From contig NZ_JAMTCH010000006.1 in NCBI RefSeq assembly GCF_024171735.1, forward strand, positions 372,001 through 436,000: a stretch of DNA of 64,000 bases. Direction: 5' to 3'. The DNA is from Prauserella alba. Lineage in GTDB: Bacteria > Actinomycetota > Actinomycetes > Mycobacteriales > Pseudonocardiaceae. Position 1 is the stretch's first letter, and every line of letters begins with the position of its first letter. The notes below the pieces were generated by a model. It was not told the DNA's origin, did no database searches, and was given only the letters and a program-made list of their open reading frames with translations. Of this stretch, positions 44,140-52,710 are shown one piece after another. A program made the position numbers and the translations under genes.

Positions 44140-45334
44140 GCATCCCGTGAACGCTCTCTCAGGAATCAAGGTCGTGGACATCTCGACACTCTTCGCAGGG
44201 CCGACCGCTGCCATGCTCCTCGGCGACTTCGGCGCTGACGTGATCAAGATCGAGCACCCTCAGCGAGGCGATCCTTCGCGTGGCCACGGTCAAGCCAAAG
44301 ACGGCGTCGGCCTATGGTGGAAAGTCCTCTCACGCAACAAGCGCACGACAGCGATAGACCTGTCCATTCCTGAAGGTCAGGACCTCCTCAAGACGATCCT
44401 CGCGGACGCGGACGTGCTGATCGAGAACTTTCGTCCGGGGACACTCGAGCGCTGGAACCTCTCCCCCGAGCAACTACACGAAGTCAATCCTCGACTTGTG
44501 ATCGCACGCGTCACAGGATTCGGCCAGTTCGGCCCCATGTCGAACGAACCAGGTTTCGGCACGCTGGCCGAGGCGATGAGCGGATTCGCGTCGATGACCG
44601 GCGAGCCCGACGGCCCTCCAACACTGCCGCCGCTCGCACTCGCCGACGGGATCGCCGCGCTGGCCGGGGCGTACACAATCATGGTCGCCCTCCAAAGCAG
44701 GCAGCAAACCGGCGAAGGCCAGGTCGTGGACCTGGCGATCATCGAACCGATTCTGACCGTGCTCGGGCCTCAGATCACGGCCTACCGAGCACTCGGCGTG
44801 ATCCCGGAACGCACCGGCAACCGGTCCACAAACAACTCCCCGCGCAACATCTACCGCACACGCGACGGGCGCTGGCTTGCCATCTCGACCAGTGCGCAGT
44901 CCATCGCCGAACGCGTCGTCCGCCTTGTCGGCAGACCCGAGCTCGTCGACGAACCGTGGTTCGCGTCCGGACGCACACGTGCCCAACACGCCGACGAACT
45001 CGACGAGGCAGTCGGCGGTTGGATCGCCGAGCGCGACGCCGAGGACGTTATCGCGGCGTTCAATGAAGCGGAGGCTGCCATCGCCCCGGTGTACGACGTA
45101 TCGGATGTCGTTGCCGATCCACAGTTCCAGACACTCGGCACCGTCCTCGACGTCCCGGATCCGGAGTTGGGAACCGTCGCCATGCAAAACGTACTGGCGC
45201 GTCTGTCCGACACACCAGGCGAGATCCGCTGGGCAGGTCCTCGTCTGGGTGAGCACACGCACGAAATCCTTACCGAAGCTGGAGTTTCGACAGGGGACAT
45301 CGCAGCGCTCCGCGAACGAGGGGTCGTGGCCTGA
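44138..45334 (+). CDS. Class III (CaiB/BaiF-type) CoA-transferase
   Basis: The protein of 395-398 residues has the family start LSGIKVVDISTLFAGPTAAMLLGDFGADVIKIEHP, ENFRPGTLERW, and LALADGIAALAGA carrying the catalytic Asp (residue 170 from ATG 44138, equivalent to Asp169 of formyl-CoA transferase). It moves CoA between carboxylic acids, for example from succinyl-CoA to a dicarboxylate. The ATG at 44138 lies inside the probable -10 box, so GTG 44147 is the more likely start. The stop overlaps the start of the CitE-like gene (TGATG), which indicates coupled translation. Together they would make and cleave a malyl- or citramalyl-CoA-like thioester. Confidence 0.9.
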   Translation: MHPVNALSGIKVVDISTLFAGPTAAMLLGDFGADVIKIEHPQRGDPSRGHGQAKDGVGLWWKVLSRNKRTTAIDLSIPEGQDLLKTILADADVLIENFRPGTLERWNLSPEQLHEVNPRLVIARVTGFGQFGPMSNEPGFGTLAEAMSGFASMTGEPDGPPTLPPLALADGIAALAGAYTIMVALQSRQQTGEGQVVDLAIIEPILTVLGPQITAYRALGVIPERTGNRSTNNSPRNIYRTRDGRWLAISTSAQSIAERVVRLVGRPELVDEPWFASGRTRAQHADELDEAVGGWIAERDAEDVIAAFNEAEAAIAPVYDVSDVVADPQFQTLGTVLDVPDPELGTVAMQNVLARLSDTPGEIRWAGPRLGEHTHEILTEAGVSTGDIAALRERGVVA

Positions 45335-46197
45335 TGTCGACGTCCGTAACGGTCACCGCGCTCTACGCACCCGCCAGCCGACCCGAACTGCTGCCCAAGG
45401 CGCTGAACAGCGGCGCCGACGCAGTTCTTGTCGACCTGGAAGACGCAGTCCTAGCCGGGCGAAAAGACGCCGCCCGAACGAATGCCCTCGCACTACTCGA
45501 CGAACTCCCCAACGAGCCTGACGTTCAGATACGCGTCAACCATCCCCGCGGAGAACACGGCACTCGCGATCTCAGTGCCTTGGGCCGACACCCTGCGCTA
45601 CGGCAGGGTCGCGTCGGCCTTCGGCTTCCCAAGGTCAGCACCCCCGACGATGTCGACGTCGCACTCGAGCTGCTCGCCATCGACGACGTGGGGTCCGCAC
45701 CGCCGATGCACTGCCTGCTCGAATCTGCGGAGGGTGTGGAGAACGCCACGGCAATCGCCCGGCATCCCGCGGTCATCGGCCTCGCACTCGGGGAAGCCGA
45801 CCTGGCGGCCGAACTGTCCTTGGAGGGTGAAGAGGCCCACTCGTGGATTCGTAGCCGCATCGTCGTCGCAGCGGCCAGCGCCGGCCTTCCAGCACCCGCT
45901 ATGGCGGTCTACACCGACCTCAATGACCTTTCCGGGCTTGCGGAGTCCTGCGTGCGCGGCAAAGCGCTCGGCATGTTCGGACGCAGCGCGCTACACCCCA
46001 AACAACTCCCCACCATCAAGGAAGCCTTCGCGCCGACCGAAGACGAAGTGCGCAAGGCCCGCGAAGTCGTCACCGCCGCAGCGAGTGGGGAGGCAGACGA
46101 AACAGGAGCGCTCGCGCTCCCCGACGGCCGGTTCATCGACGCACCGATCATCGAGTCCGCCCGCCGCACCCTCCAACTCGTGGAACGGCTCAGCTGA
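45334..46197 (+). CDS. CitE-like CoA-ester lyase (HpcH/HpaI aldolase family)
   Basis: The 287-residue TIM-barrel protein has LYAPASRPELLPKAL at the start, DAVLVDLEDAVLAGRKDAAR (Mg-binding Glu/Asp region), VGLRLPKVSTPDDV, CLLESAEGVENATAIA, GLALGEADLAAEL and the closing GRSALHPKQLPTIKEAF. These are the marks of citryl-, malyl- and citramalyl-CoA lyases, which split a 3-hydroxyacyl-CoA into acetyl-CoA and an oxo acid. It is coupled to the CoA-transferase upstream. There is no CitD/CitF, so it is not a citrate lyase complex. Malate, citramalate or a related hydroxy acid is the likely starting compound. Confidence 0.88.
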   Translation: MSTSVTVTALYAPASRPELLPKALNSGADAVLVDLEDAVLAGRKDAARTNALALLDELPNEPDVQIRVNHPRGEHGTRDLSALGRHPALRQGRVGLRLPKVSTPDDVDVALELLAIDDVGSAPPMHCLLESAEGVENATAIARHPAVIGLALGEADLAAELSLEGEEAHSWIRSRIVVAAASAGLPAPAMAVYTDLNDLSGLAESCVRGKALGMFGRSALHPKQLPTIKEAFAPTEDEVRKAREVVTAAASGEADETGALALPDGRFIDAPIIESARRTLQLVERLS

Positions 46198-46242
46198 GCC
46201 GTTATCCCGTTCCCCCTTTTCCTACAACGAAGTGGATTCCTC

Positions 46243-47580
46243 ATGCTCGGCGTCTGGGCGCTGATCGCCTACATCGCGATCATCATCGTGTGGAACGGCA
46301 TATTCAAACGCAACATCGGCGAGGCCATGATCCTCGGCTTCGCCGCAGTCGCCGCTTTCGGCGGCAGCTCATTCTTCGATACCCTGTGGGCCGGTATCGA
46401 AGGCGCCGCCACTGAGGAGATCGTCTTCGCGGCATTGACCTTCGTTTTCATGGGTTTCGTGCTCAGTAAGACCGGCGTCGTCGATCAACTCATCGCGATG
46501 CTCAACTCCCTGCTGGGTAGACGTCGCGGTGGCGCAGGTTACGTATCGACGGTGGCGTCCGGGTTGTTCGGCGCGGTCTCCGGGTCGGGCTCAGGCAATG
46601 CCGCCGCCGTAGGCGCGGTCACGATCCCCTGGATGGAGAAGTCAAACTTCAGCCCGAAGCTCTCCGCCACTGTCGTCGCAGGCAACGCCGGACTCGGCAT
46701 CGCCATCCCACCCAGCTCATCACTCTTCATCCTCACCGGGTCCGCAGCCGTCGCAAGCTATGTGACAGCCGACCAGCTGTTCCTGGCACTGTTCCTGGGC
46801 GGCGCATGGACGCTCGTCTATCGACTGCTCCTCGTCTTCTTTATCGTCCGCCGGCACAAGATCGGTGCCGTCGATCCGGAACTCATCGAGCCCTTCAGGC
46901 GGACTTTCGCAGCGGGCTGGTCGAGCCTGCTGGTATTCGTGGGCATCGTCATCCCCGTCCTGCTGACCTCCGGAACCACCGGCGACGCGATCGTCACGTG
47001 GATCGGCGAGGGACCCGCGGACGAGATCTCCATCATCACGTGGATCCCGGTACTCGTCACGATCATCGGCCTCATCCTCGGCCGCAAAGCGCTGCCCCGC
47101 CGCGCTGCAGGTTGGTGGCAGCTGTTCGGCGAAGTCGGGCCACGTTACGCGGTCATCGGCGCGACACTCTTCTTCGCTTTCGCGGCCGCCGAGTCACTCG
47201 GCGAACTCGGCCTCGGCGAACAGCTCGCTTCACTGTTGGACGGCCTCGACATGCCACCGTTCCTAGTAGCGTTCATGATCGGCTTGATCGTGGTCGGCGT
47301 CGCCGCACCGCTGACCGGCACTGCGACCATCGCAGCAGTGGGCCCGGTCGCATTCACCACGCTACTGTCCGCAGGCGTATCGCCGGTTCCTGCCGCGGTC
47401 GCAATCCTCGTCTTCGCCTCGACCGAAGGCGCATCGCCGCCCGGGGCAGCCCCGATCTACATCGCCAGCGGCATCGCACGCGTCAACCCCGCACGCACCT
47501 TCATCCCGCTTGTTCTGTGGTATGTCCTGCCGATTCTCGCCATCGGTTCACTGATAGCCGTCGGCGTGCTGCCGGTCTGA
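46243..47580 (+). CDS. TRAP-type (DctM-like) large permease
   Basis: The 445-residue membrane protein has about 12 helices. SGLFGAVSGSGSGNAAAVGAVTIPWMEKSNF and GNAGLGIAIPPSSS are the first conserved reentrant region, and GVAAPLTGTATIAAVGPVAF with ASPPGAAPIY the second, as in DctM/TRAP large subunits and related ion-transporter superfamily members. It would take up a carboxylate with Na+. It follows the CitE-like gene by 45 bp and precedes a 75-residue two-helix protein. No extracytoplasmic binding protein (DctP/TAXI) is encoded nearby, so either one elsewhere is used or this branch works without it. Confidence 0.82.
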   Translation: MLGVWALIAYIAIIIVWNGIFKRNIGEAMILGFAAVAAFGGSSFFDTLWAGIEGAATEEIVFAALTFVFMGFVLSKTGVVDQLIAMLNSLLGRRRGGAGYVSTVASGLFGAVSGSGSGNAAAVGAVTIPWMEKSNFSPKLSATVVAGNAGLGIAIPPSSSLFILTGSAAVASYVTADQLFLALFLGGAWTLVYRLLLVFFIVRRHKIGAVDPELIEPFRRTFAAGWSSLLVFVGIVIPVLLTSGTTGDAIVTWIGEGPADEISIITWIPVLVTIIGLILGRKALPRRAAGWWQLFGEVGPRYAVIGATLFFAFAAAESLGELGLGEQLASLLDGLDMPPFLVAFMIGLIVVGVAAPLTGTATIAAVGPVAFTTLLSAGVSPVPAAVAILVFASTEGASPPGAAPIYIASGIARVNPARTFIPLVLWYVLPILAIGSLIAVGVLPV

Positions 47581-47596
47581 CACGAAGGAGACTCTG

Positions 47597-47824
47597 ATGA
47601 TCACCCGGACTTTGGACAGCACGTTTCGCGTGTGCTTGGCGCTGTTCCTGATCGGCGGCGTGGTCGTGGTGGCCACCCAGGTCCTCGGGCTAGTCGCCGG
47701 TAATGGACCACTCATCGAAGCCGCCGTCGAATGGGCAGGTACTCCGACATTCGTCCTGGCCGGCGTCGCCGGCCTGCTCGGGTTCATCCTGTCCTATTTG
47801 AAGGGTTGGGACACCAGCGACTAA
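47597..47824 (+). CDS. Small membrane protein, probable small permease subunit
   Basis: The 75-residue protein starts after GAAGGAGA and has two hydrophobic segments: residues about 12-34 (CLALFLIGGVVVVATQVLGLV) and about 48-66 (PTFVLAGVAGLLGFILSYL). It lies 16 bp after the large permease and is the last gene of the operon. Position suggests the partner subunit, although TRAP small subunits usually have four helices. Otherwise it is not recognised. Confidence 0.65.
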   Translation: MITRTLDSTFRVCLALFLIGGVVVVATQVLGLVAGNGPLIEAAVEWAGTPTFVLAGVAGLLGFILSYLKGWDTSD

Positions 47825-47842
47825 CGCTGGGGTGCCGACCCC

Positions 47843-47892
47843 GTGGTGTAGCGGCCCACCGAACTTCAGCACCAGCGGCGCCGCTACACCAC
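47843..47892. terminator. Bidirectional terminator after permease operon
   Basis: A perfect 12-bp inverted repeat, GTGGTGTAGCGG (47843-47854) and CCGCTACACCAC (47881-47892), lies between the permease operon and the convergent integrase remnant. Confidence 0.75.
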
Positions 47893-47910
47893 GAGTGCGG
47901 CTTACCGGTG

Positions 47911-48545
47911 TCAGCTATTCGGCCCCTTCGGTAGTCGCTTCGGCATGCGGGCGCCGAGGATCTCCGCAGCCTTGCGGTCGGCCGCCGCAACCCACGCCGC
48001 ATAGACCCGGAGCGTGGTCGCTCCGCCTCCGCCGTGCCCGAGGCGGCCGGCCACCGTGCGCAAGTCCACGTCCGCGGTCAGCAGCTCGGTGGCCGAGTAA
48101 TGCCGTAGCGCGTGCAGGTGTGTCTTGATGCCCAGACCGGTCGACATCTTCTTGCAGCGATTCGACACCGCATCCGGCGGAGACGGCTCTGCCAGGCCAC
48201 CTCGCGCGCCGGTGAAGACAAACGACTCCTCGTCCCACGCAGCCTCGAGCTTCCCGAACAGCTCCTGGCAACGCTTCTTGCGTTCCCGCAACAACCCGAC
48301 CGTTTCGGTATCGAGCGCGATCCGGCGGATCTGATGGGTCTTCGTGTCCTTCTCCTTGCCGATCCCGCGCACTGTCGTGTAGCTGCTCCGCACATCCACG
48401 ACACCTTCATCGAGCTCGACTCGGGACCACCGGAGTGCGCAGACCTCCCCGCGACGCATACCGGTCGTCATCACCAGCCACACCAATGTGCCCCAGGCCT
48501 CGTCGAGGTCGAACGCCTTCTCCACGAGCGTGGCCGCCTCATCCC
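47911..48545 (-). pseudogene. int: Tyrosine recombinase (integrase), catalytic C-terminal half
   Basis: The frame encodes the catalytic domain of a phage-type integrase. Arg is in TTGMRRGEVCALRW, HxxR in LHALRHYSATELL, and the late His and catalytic Tyr in GRLGHGGGGATTLRVYAAW. The product ends EILGARMPKRLPKGPNS. At its upstream end the similarity begins abruptly at RRDEAATLVEKAF; before that the sequence belongs to a DUF3500 gene on the other strand. The N-terminal domain and about 80 residues of the core-binding domain are missing here. The N-terminal part, same strand, is at 59437-59831. The two look like one gene cut apart by the 10.9-kb segment between them. Confidence 0.85.
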
Positions 48546-49193
48546 TGCGGTGTACACCAACGAGGACGGTCAGGAGGTGCAGCCTCTCGCCGGAATGTAC
48601 GAGACGGCATTCGCCTTCTACGACAGTCTCACCGACGAACAGCGTGAAGCCTTGTATCAGAGTGAGCACGTCAGCAACCTGCAGTGTGCCCCGGGCGGAA
48701 CGTGTGACTACTCGACCGGGACCGGACTTACGGTGCAGACCTGAGCGACGAGCAGAAGCAGCTGCTGCTCGACGTGGCCGCGAACTGGGTCGGCCCTTCC
48801 GACCGGGAGACCACAAACGACGCACTCGCCAAGATCGAGGAATCGTTGGACGAGACCTACATCAACTGGTCCGGTGCCACCAGCTACGACTTGAGCTCCG
48901 GCGACGGCATCTACTTCCAGACCTCCGGTCCCGACGTCTATATCGAATTCTCGGACCAGCAGGGTTCGGCAGGAGCGGACGTGGACAGGTACACGACCTC
49001 GGTGTGGGGTCACATCCACACCATCTACCGTGACCCGCAGCACGACTACGCCGGCAGCGTCGAGCAGCAAGAGGGCAGTGGCCCCGGTGGACCGGGCGGC
49101 GACCAGAACGGTGGTCCTGATGGTGCACCGGACGATGGTGGTGCACCATCAGCCGACGGCGACTTCGGGGCGGGGTCAGAAAGAACCGGATGA
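48546..49193 (+). pseudogene. DUF3500-family secreted protein, truncated and frameshifted
   Basis: The first part reads YTNEDGQEVQPLAGMYETAFAFYDSLTDEQ and on to STGTGLT, then needs a one-base shift near 48735 to continue GADLSDEQKQLLLDVAANWVG, then YINWSGATSY and FQTSGPDVYIEFS, ending in a Gly/Pro/Asp-rich tail. These are DUF3500 motifs. The N-terminal region, including the expected export signal, is missing at the junction with the integrase. The function of the family is poorly known. Confidence 0.65.
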
Positions 49194-49680
49194 CGGCGAT
49201 TTATTCATCACCACGCCCGAGAGGTACGGGGCAGTGTTCCGCCGGTGCAGTCCCTCCGGCAGCGGAGCACTGCCCCGTACGCGTGCGCGTGAGATACCGG
49301 TGATCGTGAAGCCCAATCCCGCCGACCCGTCTCGTTGCACACGTCCGCATGTAGTCGCGATTCGCCATGTTGCAGATCGAACTCACGGCGTCCACATCAC
49401 ACTGGTTCCGACGGGAACACCGACCAGCGGGAAGTCGAACAGGCTAAACCACACTGACAGCGCCTGTCAGCAGCGCGAAGCCGATGTAGGCGATCGAACC
49501 GGACAGTACCCACAGAAGAGCGGAACGCTGGAACTAGCCGAGGTCCTTTCGGATCAGGTCAAGCAGGACCCATAGCGGCGCTGAAGCAGTCTGAGGACCA
49601 GCAAGGACCTGAGCCCACGCACGTTCCCGATGACGACGACCGGGCAGGATCGGTCAGCCGCGCCCTTGTCCCGTTGTAGG
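49194..49680. other. Region without intact gene
   Basis: No supportable gene. A short minus-strand stretch near 49450-49540 reads LLWVLSGSIAYIGFALLTGAVSVV, membrane-like and ending in a stop. It may be the tail of a decayed membrane protein gene. Confidence 0.4.
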
Positions 49681-50520
49681 TCAGTCTTGCTGCGCACCAC
49701 TATGCACGTGGTGCTCGGTGGTCATCCGCTCGAGCGCCGTCGCGGTGGCGTCGGTCATCTCCGACGGCGCCCCCAGCCCGGCCAGGTAGGTACTCGTGGC
49801 GCGCATCTCGTACATGCGGCGCTCCGCGTGTTTGCCGGTTCCGGTCAGGAACCGGTCGATGACCGCCTGGCCGTCGCCGGCGAGGACACCGGCGATCTGC
49901 CCTCGGACCCATTCCTCCAGGCCGGCCTTGCGCCCGGCGACGACCGCCTCGATGACGACCGAGGCGAGGCCCTTCATGAAGACGCTGCGGAGGAATTTGT
50001 GCGCCATGGCGTCCCCGAGTGCGCCGTCGACGATCTCCACCGGGCTGCCGACGGTCGTCATGACGGCCGCGACCGACTCGGCTCCCGGGCCGGCTGACAT
50101 CAAGGGTGTCTCCGTACCGAGCTGGACCACCGGGCCGAGGATCGCGACGTCCGCCGGTCTGAGGTCGTCACGATCCTTGAACACCTCTGCCAACGCACGC
50201 TTGTCACCAGGGCTCGACGAGGTGCAGTCGGCGTAGACCGCACCGGCCCGGAGCGTGCCGACGACGGTTTCGGCGACTGAACGGCTCACCGACGCGGCGG
50301 TCAGGGTGAGGACGACGTCGACGTCAGCGACCGCCGCTTCCGCCGATTCCCTCAACTCGACGCCCTCCGGCAGGGTCTGGGCGTACGGATCGAAGGCGGT
50401 GACCCGGTGGCCGGCGGCGACAAGGGCGGCGCCGTAGATCCGACCCACTTCTCCGAGACCGAGAAGACCGACGGCCACGGTGCGGGAAGCCGACGAGGAC
50501 GGTGTTGTGCTGGGGGGCAT
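49681..50520 (-). CDS. NAD(P)-dependent hydroxyacid dehydrogenase with DUF1932-type C-terminus
   Basis: The 279-residue protein has an N-terminal Rossmann fold with VGLLGLGEVGRIYGAALVAAGHRVTAFDPY. It shares features of the 3-hydroxyisobutyrate/6-phosphogluconate dehydrogenase family (YADCTSSSPGDKRALAE; the catalytic-lysine region DAMAHKFLRSVFMKGLASV). The helical C-terminal half fits the DUF1932 domain. It would oxidise a beta-hydroxy acid with NAD(P). It is the last gene of the tct-rraA-usp series, 33 bp after the Usp gene. Substrate unknown; a product of the RraA-like enzyme is a candidate. Confidence 0.82.
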   Translation of the reverse strand: MPPSTTPSSSASRTVAVGLLGLGEVGRIYGAALVAAGHRVTAFDPYAQTLPEGVELRESAEAAVADVDVVLTLTAASVSRSVAETVVGTLRAGAVYADCTSSSPGDKRALAEVFKDRDDLRPADVAILGPVVQLGTETPLMSAGPGAESVAAVMTTVGSPVEIVDGALGDAMAHKFLRSVFMKGLASVVIEAVVAGRKAGLEEWVRGQIAGVLAGDGQAVIDRFLTGTGKHAERRMYEMRATSTYLAGLGAPSEMTDATATALERMTTEHHVHSGAQQD

Positions 50521-50553
50521 GCGCCACCTTTCGTGCTGGAGTTGGTGTCGGGA

Positions 50554-50955
50554 TCATTCGTCGGTAGAGATGCGGATACCGAGGACGTCGCAGGCGCTGC
50601 CGAGCAGCACGGTCTGGGCTGTGCTGCCGAGCAGGAACTTGCCGGTTCTCGAGCGCCGACGCAGTCCGATGACGACCAGTTCCGCGCCGGTTTCTTCTGC
50701 GGCCCCGATGAGGGTGTCGGCCGCCGAGAGGGCTTCGGTGGCCTGTCGGGTCTCGACCTGCAGGCCACGAGCCTGGAGGTCTTGCCGGAGCGCGTCGAGT
50801 TCGGTGAGTGGAGCCAGTCCGCGATCGGCGTACGCACCGCCGGTCGCCGAGTTGACGACCACCAGCGGAACGTTGCGAACCTCGGCCTCGCGGGCAGCGC
50901 CCGCGATCACTCGTCGGCCGACTTCTCCGGGCACGTATCCGGCCACGACCGTCAT
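50554..50955 (-). CDS. Universal stress protein (UspA family)
   Basis: The 133-residue single-domain protein begins TVVAGYVPGEVGRRVIAGA and ends with the family ATP-binding region VVIGLRRRSRTGKFLLGSTAQTVLLGSACDVL (G-2x-G-9x-G(S/T) type). It overlaps the RraA-like gene by four bases (ATGA). Usp domains in Tct operons of actinomycetes may tie transport to energy state; that is conjecture. Confidence 0.88.
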   Translation of the reverse strand: MTVVAGYVPGEVGRRVIAGAAREAEVRNVPLVVVNSATGGAYADRGLAPLTELDALRQDLQARGLQVETRQATEALSAADTLIGAAEETGAELVVIGLRRRSRTGKFLLGSTAQTVLLGSACDVLGIRISTDE

Positions 50956-51635
50956 GCGAGCTCCCCTGCCGGTGCGGGCTCGGTGAACGACGCTTCGATA
51001 CTGCGCCGTTTGGCGTCCTCGATGTCACGTTTGGCCTCGGCACGGTCGGCTATGAGCGAGGCCGATTCCAGGGGGACGACAGCGACACCGTCGTCGTCAC
51101 CGACGACGATGTCGCCCGGCTTGACGACCACGCCGGCAACGGCCACGTCGACCGAGAGCGCGAACGGCCCGTCCTTGTAGGGGCCAGCGGGCGTCCGGGA
51201 CCGTGCGAACACCGGCATCCCATACTTCTCGAGGCCTTCGGCGTCCCGGACCGCGCCGTCCAGGAGGAACCCGGCAACCCCTCGGGTGCGGGCTTTGCCA
51301 CCGACCAACTCTCCGATGAGTGCGCGCGACTCGTCGCCGCCTCCGCTCACGACGATCACGTCGCCGGATTCGACCGAGTCCAACGCGGCGTGGATTCCGA
51401 GGTTGTCACCGGGTCGGGTCCACACCGTGAAGGCCGTGCCCACAATGTGCGCTCCGGGCCAGACCGGACCGATCGCGGGCGCCAGCACACCGAGCCGCTC
51501 CATGGCGTCACCGATGTTCGCGGTCGGTAGCTGCCGGAAACGGGCCAGGACGTGGTCCGCCGGCCTGGCAGGACGTTGGTGCGGCCGTCGGCCACCGGGA
51601 AGCAGCTCCTGCTCGTGAATGGTCCGTTCGGTCAT
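50952..51635 (-). CDS. RraA-family aldolase/decarboxylase-like protein
   Basis: The 227-residue protein has the RraA/HMG-aldolase fold: LPTANIGDAMERLG, GTAFTVWTRPGDNLGIHAALD, GELVGGKARTRGVAGFLLDGAVRD (with the conserved Arg-Asp pair) and VVKPGDIVVGDDDGVAVVP. Relatives cleave 4-carboxy-4-hydroxy-2-oxoadipate or 4-hydroxy-4-methyl-2-oxoglutarate, or decarboxylate oxaloacetate. The ATG shares one base with the TctC stop (TGATG). Coupling to a tricarboxylate transporter suggests it acts on the imported compound. Confidence 0.85.
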   Translation of the reverse strand: MTERTIHEQELLPGGRRPHQRPARPADHVLARFRQLPTANIGDAMERLGVLAPAIGPVWPGAHIVGTAFTVWTRPGDNLGIHAALDSVESGDVIVVSGGGDESRALIGELVGGKARTRGVAGFLLDGAVRDAEGLEKYGMPVFARSRTPAGPYKDGPFALSVDVAVAGVVVKPGDIVVGDDDGVAVVPLESASLIADRAEAKRDIEDAKRRSIEASFTEPAPAGELA

Positions 51636-52642
51636 CACTTTTCTTCCTTTACAAGCGGGAGCAGAGACTCGAACTGGGCACTCGTCTCGTCCCAATAGGA
51701 CGCGTACTCGTCGGCGTTCATGTACTTGGGCGCAAGGCCCGCATCCTTCATCTTCTGCTGGAACTCGGGCTCCTTGATGATCTGCCCCATCGCCGTCGAG
51801 ACCTTGTCGACAACCTCGTCGGGTGTTCCGGCAGGGAAGGCGTACCCGCGGCTGGACGACATCTCCACGTCGTAACCGGACTCGGTGAAAGTCGGCACTT
51901 CGGGCAGGAACGGGCTCCGCTCGGACTCCATCACACCAATCACCTTGGCCTTGCCCGAATCAACCAACTGCTGCATGTCGCTGACGTTGCCGAGCAGAAC
52001 GTCGGCGTTCCCGCCAAGGAACGCAGCAGTCGCGTCGGTGGCGCCGTCTGCGAAGTGGACCGGCGAAATCTTCGCGCCTGTCTCCTCCTCCAGTTGCGCG
52101 AGAGCGAAGTGCTCGTTACTGGCCACACCGGTCGTGGTCGCCTGGATTGTCCCCGGGTTCTTCTTCGCCGCGTTCACGAGGTCCTTAGGCTTCTCGTAGT
52201 CGCTGTCGGGCGATACTGCGACCGCAGTCGGATCAACTACCTGGAGCGCCGCCGGTACGAAGCTGTCGCGTTCGTAGTTCGCCCCACGTGATTCGTCGAG
52301 GACGGTGATGATGGCGGACGGGAAGGTGACCGCGGCCATCGTGTAGCCGTCCGGCTTCGCCCGTGACAGGTACGTGTAGGCGACCTGTGAGTTGGCAGCC
52401 GGCTTGTTCACAACCGTGATCGTCGCGTCCAACTTCTTCTCGAGTGCCTTCGCCATCAGGCGCGCACCGGTATCGGTAGACCCTCCAGCGTTGAAGCCAA
52501 CAATCAGTTCGATCGGCTTGTTGGGGTAGTTTCCGTCTGCGGCACCTCCGTTGCCCCCACCGCCGGTCTGGGCACATGCGGTGGCGGCGGTCAGGAGGGT
52601 TCCGGCGATGACAGCGGCGATGCTGCGTCGCATGGTTGCCAT
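51635..52642 (-). CDS. tctC: Tripartite tricarboxylate transporter, substrate-binding lipoprotein
   Basis: The 335-residue protein has an N-terminal lipoprotein signal: MATMRRS, a hydrophobic stretch, then the lipobox TATAC with Cys near residue 23. The mature part has YPNKPIELIVGFNAGGSTDTGARLMA, the Bug/TctC-family ligand loop region, and KPAANSQVAYTYLSRAKPDGYT. It captures a carboxylate outside the membrane and delivers it to TctAB. It lies between tctA and the RraA-like gene on the same strand. Confidence 0.92.
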   Translation of the reverse strand: MATMRRSIAAVIAGTLLTAATACAQTGGGGNGGAADGNYPNKPIELIVGFNAGGSTDTGARLMAKALEKKLDATITVVNKPAANSQVAYTYLSRAKPDGYTMAAVTFPSAIITVLDESRGANYERDSFVPAALQVVDPTAVAVSPDSDYEKPKDLVNAAKKNPGTIQATTTGVASNEHFALAQLEEETGAKISPVHFADGATDATAAFLGGNADVLLGNVSDMQQLVDSGKAKVIGVMESERSPFLPEVPTFTESGYDVEMSSSRGYAFPAGTPDEVVDKVSTAMGQIIKEPEFQQKMKDAGLAPKYMNADEYASYWDETSAQFESLLPLVKEEK

Positions 52643-52710
52643 GACAATGACCTTTCGTGATGGGCGAGCGCCGGACGGTCCGGCGGGACGCTGAAGTGGC
52701 TGACACCGGG

